This document shows, piece after piece, positions 1 to 5,400 of a stretch of DNA of 31,815 bases. Every line of letters begins with the position of its first letter. The stretch's first letter is position 1. The position numbers were made by a program, and so were the translations under genes. Location: the IMG/VR virus record IMGVR_UViG_3300008117_000187, positions 1 to 31,815 of that record; one strand, 5' to 3'. The notes beneath the pieces are model-generated. The model had not been told where the DNA came from, did not search any database, and saw nothing but the letters and a program-made list of their open reading frames with translations. This DNA comes from a virus.

Positions 1-44
1 CGCAGTAAGGTCCACTGTGTGGGGTTGTGCTAAAGTTTTTTTAT

Positions 45-710
45 ATGGAAAAAATATCTCTAATTAAAAAAGTTTTGGTGAGCTTCGAACAAAGCTCTAC
101 TTCTATAAAATATGATAAGCTATATTTTTGGAATGACGGGCCCAATAAAATTAAACAAATTACTGTTTCATTTGGTATTACCGAATGGGGTAATTTAAAG
201 AAGTTAGTTGAATCGTATGTAAAGAAAAAAGGACCCGTAAAAGGATTGGAAGCTTACCTTCCAAAGATAGGTAAAGAATCTTTAGTAAATGATAAAGTAT
301 TCGTGGATCTGCTTAAAGAATCGTGCAAAGATAATGTAATGGCAATGTGTCAAGAAGAAGCCTTTAATGAAATGTATATAAATCCTGCTTTAGCCTGGTG
401 TAAGAAAGGCGGATTAGTATTACCACTATCACAATTAGTCATTGCAGATTCTTTTTTACATTCTGGTTCTATATTACCTTTTTTGAGAAATAGGTTTGCA
501 GAAACATTGCCATCGGCAGGTGGTGATGAAAAAGCTTGGGTAACAGCTTATACAAAAACCCGAAGAGACTGGTTAAAAAACCATACAGATAAAATTTTAA
601 ATAATACAGTATATAGGGCCAATTTATTTTTATCTTTAATAGATAAGAACGATTGGAATCTTGATTCAGATAAAATCAATGCTAACGGGGTGATTATTGT
701 TAATGGATAG
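45..710 (+). CDS. GH46 chitosanase-like endolysin
   Basis: Probable phage endolysin that cuts a glycan backbone at lysis. The 221-aa protein matches the glycoside hydrolase family 46 (chitosanase) pattern over its length. It has a Phe-Glu-Gln-Ser-Ser-Thr segment (Glu15, the expected catalytic acid) and a following Asn-Asp-Gly (Asp31, a candidate second carboxylate). It also has LEAYLPKIG, an MYINPALAWCKKGGL helix pair, a GGDEKAWVTAY motif and a C-terminal NTVYRANLFLSLI segment before NDW. All were recognised by eye. I chose ATG at 45; an in-frame GTG at 27 would add six residues (LKFFY-like) with no family support. No signal peptide is visible, so it needs the holin encoded 17 nt downstream. 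The family's usual substrate is chitosan. For a phage the target is more likely peptidoglycan, because GH46 shares the lysozyme fold, but this is inference. Confidence in the family is good; the substrate is uncertain. Confidence 0.75.
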   Translation: MEKISLIKKVLVSFEQSSTSIKYDKLYFWNDGPNKIKQITVSFGITEWGNLKKLVESYVKKKGPVKGLEAYLPKIGKESLVNDKVFVDLLKESCKDNVMAMCQEEAFNEMYINPALAWCKKGGLVLPLSQLVIADSFLHSGSILPFLRNRFAETLPSAGGDEKAWVTAYTKTRRDWLKNHTDKILNNTVYRANLFLSLIDKNDWNLDSDKINANGVIIVNG

Positions 711-727
711 GTTAAATTATTAATGTT

Positions 728-898
728 ATGAATCCATTAGTAACAAGTGTCATTCGACACGCATTAACGGCTAGCGGCGGTGCCTTGGTAGTTCAAGGTA
801 CTTCTCAAGGTTCTGATACAGAAACAGTAGCTGGTGCTATTGTAACCATCTTAGGATTTGTTTGGTCGTTACTCAAAAATAAGAAGTCTCAAGATTAA
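728..898 (+). CDS. Small holin, Pam3-gp28-like
   Basis: A 56-aa protein starting MNPLVTSVIRHALTASGG, with a hydrophobic segment AGAIVTILGFVWSLL and a charged tail KNKKSQD. This layout (short N-terminal amphipathic HALTA-GG helix, small loop, one C-terminal membrane helix ending W-S-L-L then lysines) matches the Pam3-gp28 family of putative phage holins. It lies 17 nt after the endolysin gene on the same strand and is followed by a strong terminator, which makes a compact lysis cassette. A holin's role is to permeabilise the inner membrane so that the endolysin reaches the wall. The family assignment is from memory of the sequence pattern and the function is inferred from family and context. 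Confidence 0.72.
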   Translation: MNPLVTSVIRHALTASGGALVVQGTSQGSDTETVAGAIVTILGFVWSLLKNKKSQD

Positions 899-931
899 TA
901 AATTAAATAATAAAAAATACATATTAAGTGT

Positions 932-959
932 AATACCACCCTCGAGGTGGTATTTTTTT
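932..959 (+). terminator. Rho-independent terminator after lysis cassette
   Basis: Perfect 9-bp inverted repeat AATACCACC (932-940) and GGTGGTATT (946-954), with a 5-nt loop CTCGA. It runs into a T-tract through 959. It ends the endolysin-holin unit just before the promoter-like box of the next gene. Confidence 0.88.
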
Positions 960-962
960 GCC

Positions 963-968
963 TAAATA
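963..968 (+). promoter_or_regulatory. Late-promoter-like TAAATA box
   Basis: Sequence CTAAATA, with TAAATA ending exactly 5 nt before ATG 974. It is one of ten genes here with the same hexamer and spacing, and resembles the T4 late promoter TATAAATA. Confidence 0.6.
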
Positions 969-973
969 TTAGT

Positions 974-1453
974 ATGGCTTTAATTGATGAGCTATACGAG
1001 TCTAGTGAATGTGAGAAAATAAAGTTACTGTATTCTGCTGATCCATCTTCTAGAGATGCTATTATGCATGCTATAGGTTATAAAATAGTCGATTCCGAGC
1101 GCATATTGCTATCAAATCCTTTAGATATACTTTCCCTCATATGTTGTACCGCATCATTCGCAAATACAAAGGAAGAATGTCAAACAGTAGCTATTATAAT
1201 TCATAAAGGATTAACCTATGATAATCCATTACCCTACTTAATGGATGATTTCGGATTTAAATTAGCAGAAAAAACTTTGACAGCGTTATCTTTTTTTAGA
1301 TTAGCAATGGAAAGAAGAACAAAATATCATGGCGCGCCTTCTCCGGATTTTTATCGTTCAGCTTCTATCCTTCTGTTTAAAAAGAATAACCATCTAGATA
1401 TAGCAGAACACCACTTAAAATGGGAAAATTTCTTGAACGAAATGTTTTTATAG
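974..1453 (+). CDS. Uncharacterised phage protein (159 aa)
   Basis: I do not recognise this protein. It starts MALIDELYESSECEKIKLL and is mixed alpha-helical. It has a cysteine pair in LICCTASF, a possible amphipathic helix KTLTALSFFRLAMERR, and a lysine/histidine-rich C-terminus. An in-frame GTG at 947 lies inside the terminator hairpin, so ATG 974, 5 nt after a TAAATA box, is the better start. It sits alone behind its own promoter-like box and terminates convergently with the minus-strand gene, overlapping it by 6 nt. There is no signal peptide or membrane segment. The reading frame and promoter support a real gene; function is unknown. Confidence 0.7.
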   Translation: MALIDELYESSECEKIKLLYSADPSSRDAIMHAIGYKIVDSERILLSNPLDILSLICCTASFANTKEECQTVAIIIHKGLTYDNPLPYLMDDFGFKLAEKTLTALSFFRLAMERRTKYHGAPSPDFYRSASILLFKKNNHLDIAEHHLKWENFLNEMFL

Positions 1454-1651
1454 TCCGTACTTTATTTTAGCCATCATCCATCTCTTTTCATTTATAATGC
1501 GAAAAGAATAAACATCTGTATCTTCTCCGATTAATTCTAAGCCCATTTCTTCATCTAATTCAAAAGCCCATTGGCCCCAATCTTCTCTATTATCTGGAGT
1601 GTTGAAAAGTATTTTACTATACAAGTCAGCATCAATGAAAACTGTTTTCAT
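1448..1651 (-). CDS. Small phage protein, paralogue of its upstream neighbour
   Basis: A 67-aa acidic protein beginning MKTVFIDADLYSK. An upstream in-frame ATG at 1690 would add 13 residues (NLDSCYLKSNTD-like) and deepen the overlap with the previous gene to 59 nt, so I prefer 1651, which leaves a 20-nt overlap. Its C-terminal block (DVYSFRIINEKRWMMAKIKY) closely resembles the end of the preceding protein (DVYYIEDESRFMLSKIKYG). The two look like tandem paralogues. Function is unknown. It is probably expressed with the metallophosphatase unit upstream. Confidence 0.6.
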   Translation of the reverse strand: MKTVFIDADLYSKILFNTPDNREDWGQWAFELDEEMGLELIGEDTDVYSFRIINEKRWMMAKIKYGL

Positions 1652-1880
1652 ATCCGTATTTGATTTTAGATAGCATGAATCTAGATTCATCTTCTATATA
1701 ATAAACATCATCGAAAAACATTCTCCACTTAAATTTTAATCCCAAATCATTATGTATTTTTTTATCTATCAATTGCTGATTGTGTTTAGATAAATTATAA
1801 AAATTATTGGTATAATGCTTTCTTATATCATGCATGCATTTATGCGATATTGAAATCTCTTTTAAAGAATTACCTTTCAT
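1632..1880 (-). CDS. Small phage protein with IKYG C-terminal motif
   Basis: An 82-aa protein of unknown function, rich in Lys, His and Asn in its N-terminal half (HKCMHDIRKHYTNNFYNL). It ends with DVYYIEDESRFMLSKIKYG, a block shared with the next gene and loosely with the end of the 119-aa protein at 9095-9454. Its ATG overlaps the metallophosphatase stop as ATGA (1877-1880), so translation is likely coupled to that gene. Confidence 0.6.
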   Translation of the reverse strand: MKGNSLKEISISHKCMHDIRKHYTNNFYNLSKHNQQLIDKKIHNDLGLKFKWRMFFDDVYYIEDESRFMLSKIKYGYENSFH

Positions 1881-2596
1881 GAGATATTAATAGTAATTAA
1901 ATCATTTTTCGTAAAAATCAATAATTCATTATTTGATTTATATGCATCTACATTAATGCAAGAAGAATTAATATCTTCATCCTCAATGATTATAATACTC
2001 TTTTGTGGCGTATGCCCCATTATCTGAGTTACATTAGGAATAAACTCCCTATTATTCCAATCATTCCAAAGTAATCCTCCTTTTTTATATAATCCGCCCC
2101 GGAACATATCTGCAGCCCATAGAGGTAGGATATTATCTAAAGGTCCTGTCATTATATACTTATCACATTTTTCAATGGTTTTGTAAACATTATCTACTGT
2201 TAAACCTTCAATGGGATGTGCAAACCAGTTAGAAGTAATACCAGCATGCGAAAACCAGTAATGATCAACATGATGAAAAAATTTAAATTTTTCCCAGTCA
2301 GACTTTTTTAAAATTTTATTAATTGCTTCGTGTTTATGTTCATTGAATCCTGAACAATAAAACAAAAATGGTAATGTCATGTATTGAAAATCATGATTAC
2401 CAATTAAAAATGTATATTTTGGATTGTCTAAATTTTCCCCGAGCCATTCTGCTACCCTCATATTAGAGTAAGCATCATCGCCAAAATCATCAAAATAATC
2501 ACCCGTGAAGATGACATTTCCTTTCCATGTCTCCAAAAACCCTAATAACGGATATAGCTTAGTATGAATATCACCTACTACTAGAGTTTGTTCCAT
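1877..2596 (-). CDS. Calcineurin-like metallophosphatase (PPP/lambda phosphatase type)
   Basis: A 239-aa metal-dependent phosphoesterase. All core motifs of the calcineurin-like superfamily are visible in order: GDIH (8-11), GDYFDD (32-37), GNHD (66-69), SHAG (116-119) and GHT (194-196). These residues bind a di-metal centre that hydrolyses phosphoester bonds. Length and motif spacing fit the lambda-phosphatase/PP2A-type Ser/Thr phosphatases often carried by large phages. The true substrate (phosphoprotein, 2',3'-cyclic phosphate or nucleotide) cannot be read from the sequence. A TAAATA box ends 5 nt before the ATG, and the gene leads a unit with the two small paralogues at 1448-1880. Confidence 0.88.
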   Translation of the reverse strand: MEQTLVVGDIHTKLYPLLGFLETWKGNVIFTGDYFDDFGDDAYSNMRVAEWLGENLDNPKYTFLIGNHDFQYMTLPFLFYCSGFNEHKHEAINKILKKSDWEKFKFFHHVDHYWFSHAGITSNWFAHPIEGLTVDNVYKTIEKCDKYIMTGPLDNILPLWAADMFRGGLYKKGGLLWNDWNNREFIPNVTQIMGHTPQKSIIIIEDEDINSSCINVDAYKSNNELLIFTKNDLITINIS

Positions 2597-2601
2597 AATA
2601 T

Positions 2602-2607
2602 TATTTA
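2602..2607 (-). promoter_or_regulatory. Late-promoter-like TAAATA box
   Basis: Reads TTTAAATA on the minus strand. TAAATA lies 5 nt before the metallophosphatase ATG and overlaps the end of the TilS-like gene. Confidence 0.55.
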
Positions 2608-3345
2608 AATCCCATTTTTGATTTTTTCAATCAAATCCTTATTAAGTTGATCTTTCAAACGTTCTCCCATATTACGAATTAACATCTTATTCAAAACAAT
2701 ATCATGCTGTCTTAAAGTAGGAACAATGAGATTTCGAATCATGTTTCGTCTAGAACCTTTAACAATTTTATTTGTTTCATCTTCTTCCACATATTTCATC
2801 AAATCATGTTTCTCAGCATATTCGATAAATTTTTTCTTTCTATTAAAAAGAAAAGGATGTGCTACAATAGAAGTACCAGCATGTAGATAACAATTCATAA
2901 CTGTTGCGAAAGGAATCGGCAAATAATCAGCATGCCCTTCAAATACATTACGAAGATATGATTCTACTACATCATCAGAATGGTGGGCTGTAATAGCAAT
3001 AGTATTATAAGAACGAATATAAGTAAATCTCATTCTTCTCAAATCACCTTCTCTTTTTGCGAAATCTTTTTCTATGTGTGTAGCTTTGTCTATATGTAAT
3101 TTAATATCAAAATCTTTACAAAAAGATACCACCTTCTTTTCCATTCTATTATTTTGTGGCCTCAATTTATGATTAAAATGATATACCATTACATCATCTT
3201 TTCGAACTTTATTAATAAAGTAATGTGCCATCACAATGGAATCAACTCCGCCCGATACCATCAATGTATATTTTGAATTAGGTGCTTTTTGATTTTTAAA
3301 CAGATGTTCTGCGTGTTGCAGAATTTCTTTTCGCACTTGAATCAT
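2605..3345 (-). CDS. tilS-like: TilS-like tRNA(Ile)-lysidine synthase (PP-loop ATPase)
   Basis: A 246-aa N-type ATP pyrophosphatase. The PP-loop signature SGGVDS is at 31-36, followed by FNHKLRP (57-63), AHHSDDVVESYL (120-131), HPFLFNRKKKFIEYA and EDETN...RRNMIRNLIVP (about 188-209). This order, especially HH-x-DD and the RN-x-IR motif, is that of TilS. TilS puts lysidine on C34 of tRNA-Ile(CAU), converting it from Met to Ile decoding. The protein has only the catalytic region and lacks the C-terminal domains of long TilS forms. No tRNA-Ile(CAU) was seen in this window, so the substrate would be host tRNA or a phage tRNA elsewhere. The first 50 nt overlap the upstream gene. The next Met (residue 29) is too close to the PP-loop, so ATG 3345 is kept. 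Confidence 0.8.
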   Translation of the reverse strand: MIQVRKEILQHAEHLFKNQKAPNSKYTLMVSGGVDSIVMAHYFINKVRKDDVMVYHFNHKLRPQNNRMEKKVVSFCKDFDIKLHIDKATHIEKDFAKREGDLRRMRFTYIRSYNTIAITAHHSDDVVESYLRNVFEGHADYLPIPFATVMNCYLHAGTSIVAHPFLFNRKKKFIEYAEKHDLMKYVEEDETNKIVKGSRRNMIRNLIVPTLRQHDIVLNKMLIRNMGERLKDQLNKDLIEKIKNGI

Positions 3346-3781
3346 GATTTATTTTAATGGGTGGCGTTTGGTCTTTCTCGAAATAAAAGAATTTTTTTTC
3401 TTCATTAAATCTTAAACGATAGGTGATATTATCACCTTCAAATAGTAAGGTACCGCCAATTCTACCTTCTTTTTGTGAGAAGAAGAATCCAAATCCTGCT
3501 TTATCTTCTTTATCAAAGATACCTATTACTTTAATGGATTCACCTTCTGTGACTTCTATTTTTGTAACTCTTCCTACAACTACCTTATCGGCTAGTTTAA
3601 ATGATACTAAATCACCCGGATTTAGTTTTGCAATTAAATCAATATTAACATTTCCTAAATTATCAGTTCCCGGCTTTACTTGATCTAACGACAAAGAAGA
3701 TGATGATTCTTTTTCTTTTATTTTTAATCCGCCATAAACGGGTAAAGATAAAAGACCAAGTAAAGCGAGGATCTTGATCAT
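3296..3781 (-). CDS. Small secreted protein with host-like beta domain
   Basis: A 161-aa protein. The N-terminus MIKILALLGLLSLPVYG is a clear Sec signal peptide. The mature part appears to be a beta-rich domain: LNPGDLVSFKLADKVVVGRV, then GFFFSQKEGRIGGTLLF, then NITYRLRF. This resembles the N-terminal beta domain of secreted verrucomicrobial/planctomycete proteins (G-R-V, FFF, G-x-I, Y-R-L pattern), a loose impression from memory. The last 17 residues are read through the start of the TilS-like gene (50-nt overlap). The natural domain may end near KDQTPPIK. A TAAATA box is 5 nt before the ATG. Probably exported to the periplasm or surface of the host; function unknown. Confidence 0.65.
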   Translation of the reverse strand: MIKILALLGLLSLPVYGGLKIKEKESSSSLSLDQVKPGTDNLGNVNIDLIAKLNPGDLVSFKLADKVVVGRVTKIEVTEGESIKVIGIFDKEDKAGFGFFFSQKEGRIGGTLLFEGDNITYRLRFNEEKKFFYFEKDQTPPIKINHDSSAKRNSATRRTSV

Positions 3782-3786
3782 ATATT

Positions 3787-3792
3787 TATTTA
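3787..3792 (-). promoter_or_regulatory. Late-promoter-like TAAATA box
   Basis: Reads CTAAATA on the minus strand, 5 nt before the ATG of the secreted 161-aa protein. Confidence 0.6.
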
Positions 3793-4029
3793 GACTTTTG
3801 CAATAAGAGTATTTGGATTTTCTGGCGTTACAATACCATGAGCATTGTAAATGGTCGTGGGTGTTGGAGAACCGAAATTCTCTTGAATAGTGCCATATGA
3901 ATCAATGGGATTAGTAGGCTTGTCAATTACTGTATTAGCTGCTTTTAATGTTTCTAAGATTGGTCTGAGATAAATTGAGTCGATTTGCATGACAATTAAT
4001 AATAACGATAAACCGAATAGTATCAACAT
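3790..4029 (-). CDS. Small single-span membrane protein
   Basis: A 79-aa protein with an N-terminal hydrophobic segment MLILFGLSLLLIVMQI. The tail is polar and rich in Pro, Thr and Asn (SPTPTTIYNAHGIVTPENP). The segment could be a membrane anchor or an uncleaved signal peptide. It overlaps the preceding gene by 7 nt, so it is part of the 4885 to 3790 unit. I do not recognise a family. The layout would fit a small envelope-targeted phage peptide, but that is inference only. Confidence 0.6.
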   Translation of the reverse strand: MLILFGLSLLLIVMQIDSIYLRPILETLKAANTVIDKPTNPIDSYGTIQENFGSPTPTTIYNAHGIVTPENPNTLIAKV

Positions 4030-4298
4030 TTTATTTTTTTGATTTTTAATTTTAATGGCGTGGTACCTTTTATAATTCGATGATATTTCTTTTTCTCAAT
4101 AAAGAATGTTCCTTTTATTTCTTTTGGCAATTCATTATCAAATTGTACTAACCAATCATTATCATTTAATGATTCGACGATACGATCTTCTTCATCATAA
4201 TGCCACTGTAATTCATCAGTAGCTACTTCGGGCGAAAATTCTCTTATATAAGTATTATTACTTATTTCTGTTTGTGTAAATGGAAAATCATTTACCAT
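4023..4298 (-). CDS. Cupin-like small phage protein
   Basis: A 91-aa protein with the pattern IREFSPEV, LQWHYDEEDR, VQFDNELP and YHRIIKGT. This matches a family of short cupin-like proteins I associate with T4-like cyanophages, where the order is usually W-H-x-D, D-R, Q-x-D-x-x-LP, then H-R-x-I-KG. The His and Asp/Glu residues could bind a metal, but no activity is established. It overlaps the upstream 197-aa gene by 7 nt and the downstream membrane peptide by 7 nt. Family memory is moderate; the gene itself is secure. Confidence 0.68.
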   Translation of the reverse strand: MVNDFPFTQTEISNNTYIREFSPEVATDELQWHYDEEDRIVESLNDNDWLVQFDNELPKEIKGTFFIEKKKYHRIIKGTTPLKLKIKKIKC

Positions 4299-4885
4299 AC
4301 ACGACTAGATTTTAATCCCAAAGCTTTTCTATATCTAGAAATATTACAGGACCAATAACCAGCAGTAGTACGATCTTTCTTCTGATCACATTTATGTCTT
4401 GCTCTAAAGGATTTAGCTCTAGCTTTACTAGAATTCCTTACACGCATATTAGGATCTCCAAATGTTACCTTTTTAACTCTGCCGCCTGATGTCTTTACAT
4501 ATACAGCAAATTTCTTAGGTCCGCCGGGGGTTCTAAATGGTGAATTCAAACGATGCTTTTTGCCTTTAGATTTTTCTTCTAACATGAGATCTTCTTCTAA
4601 AGGTAATGGCGCATCTAAGTATATCTCTCTTCCTTCAATAAGAACTACTTCGCCAATGTCAGTTCCTATTAGTTCTGCATCTTCATCATTTAAAGCTAGA
4701 AGATCTCTTTCATAAAGATCTCTAGCTTCTTCTATTAAAGCAATCCAAGCATCTGAATATATTCTATAAACATTTTCATATAAAGAAATATTATTTTCTA
4801 AATGGTATTTCAATCCTTCACTTATTTCTGTCTCGCCTAAGAGAGAAATGTTTTTTTCTGAATAACAAAATTCTTTAAAGTTCAT
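4292..4885 (-). CDS. Phage protein with basic DUF5872-like C-terminal domain
   Basis: A 197-aa two-part protein. Residues 1-105 are acidic and helical (EEARDLYERDLLALNDED; APLPLEEDLMLEEKSKGK). Residues 110-197 form a strongly basic conserved domain: RLNSPFRTPGGPKKFAVYVK, VTFGDPNM, then RARHKCDQKKDRTTAGYWSC. The C-terminal domain is one I know from many T4-like and other large phages (I believe DUF5872), where it often appears alone or fused to virion-assembly proteins. The two Cys and several His could bind zinc. Biochemical role unknown. The start is supported by a CATAAATA box whose TAAATA ends 5 nt before the ATG. Confidence 0.75.
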   Translation of the reverse strand: MNFKEFCYSEKNISLLGETEISEGLKYHLENNISLYENVYRIYSDAWIALIEEARDLYERDLLALNDEDAELIGTDIGEVVLIEGREIYLDAPLPLEEDLMLEEKSKGKKHRLNSPFRTPGGPKKFAVYVKTSGGRVKKVTFGDPNMRVRNSSKARAKSFRARHKCDQKKDRTTAGYWSCNISRYRKALGLKSSRVW

Positions 4886-4889
4886 AAAC

Positions 4890-5069
4890 TTATTTATGTA
4901 TATGCATAAATCTCAATTTGGTTAAATGTAAACTAAAATTATTTGTCAATGTAAACATTTTATTTACAAATTTGTATGAACCGAATTTTGTACATACATA
5001 ATCATTAAAAATCTTATCAAGAATAAAATTAGTAATTTTTTCTAGAAAATACAATAATAAAAATTTCAT
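4890..5069 (-). CDS. Small ORF, third of an overlapping trio
   Basis: A 59-aa ORF: MKFLLLYFLEKITNFILDK, then FNDYVCTKFGSYKFVNKMF and a basic tail LHLTKLRFMHIHK. Its ATG overlaps the stop of the previous ORF as ATGA. The N-terminal half is hydrophobic/amphipathic and could be membrane-associated. The exact coupling to a recognisable phage gene upstream, and an open frame filling the whole gap, favour a real gene. The AT-rich composition makes chance possible. No function known. Confidence 0.45.
   Translation of the reverse strand: MKFLLLYFLEKITNFILDKIFNDYVCTKFGSYKFVNKMFTLTNNFSLHLTKLRFMHIHK
4891..4896 (-). promoter_or_regulatory. Late-promoter-like TAAATA box
   Basis: Reads CATAAATA on the minus strand, TAAATA 5 nt before the ATG of the 197-aa gene. 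It overlaps the 3' end of the small ORF at 4890-5069. Confidence 0.6.
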
Positions 5070-5230
5070 TTAATCCAACCTTTTAAGATATTAGCAACAA
5101 TAAAAAAATTAGTAATAATATAAACCAATACAATGGATGTTCTGATTAGAGCAACCTTGTCAGAAGTTGCTCTATCCTCATGTGCTTTTTCACCTAGTGC
5201 TTTAACCCAAAGATACCAGAATGTTTTCAT
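5066..5230 (-). CDS. Small conserved T4-like phage membrane protein
   Basis: A 54-aa protein: MKTFWYLWVKALGEKAHEDR, then SDKVALIRT and a membrane helix SIVLVYIITNFFIVANIL. The combination FWYLWxKALGxKA...D-x-VALIRT...YxITNxFIVA is one I recognise from small conserved proteins of T4-like cyanophages, function unknown. It has one transmembrane helix with an N-terminal cytoplasmic-type segment. Start and stop overlap both neighbours by 4 nt as ATGA. It supports a T4-like phage origin for the DNA directly downstream of the PSCyt gene. Confidence 0.72.
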   Translation of the reverse strand: MKTFWYLWVKALGEKAHEDRATSDKVALIRTSIVLVYIITNFFIVANILKGWIK

Positions 5231-5400
5231 TTTGATTGATGTTCTAACTTTATTAAATGTAATGCATAGGCATGCTGTATATTACAAAGATAATTTCCCA
5301 ATTTTTCATTGTTGAAAATTTTAATACAGATTATATATGAAGAGTGGTATAAAGTTTTAACTATTAACCACCCCACTTTTATATATAAAAGCTTTAACAT
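5227..5400 (-). CDS. Small ORF after the PSCyt gene
   Basis: A 57-aa ORF: MLKLLYIKVGWLIVKTLYHS, then SYIICIKIFNNEKLGN and a His/Lys/Leu-rich tail. The ATG overlaps the stop of the PSCyt gene as TAATG, and its stop overlaps the next start as ATGA. Reinitiation at TAATG would place it in the same transcript. The N-terminal half is hydrophobic. No family was recognised. Composition is less convincing than for the 54-aa neighbour, so it may be a chance frame. Confidence 0.38.
   Translation of the reverse strand: MLKLLYIKVGWLIVKTLYHSSYIICIKIFNNEKLGNYLCNIQHAYALHLIKLEHQSK

Noticed and set aside
5133-5315. Plus-strand 60-codon ORF
   Set aside because: Antisense to the better-supported 54-aa cyanophage-like gene; no initiation signal or recognisable protein.
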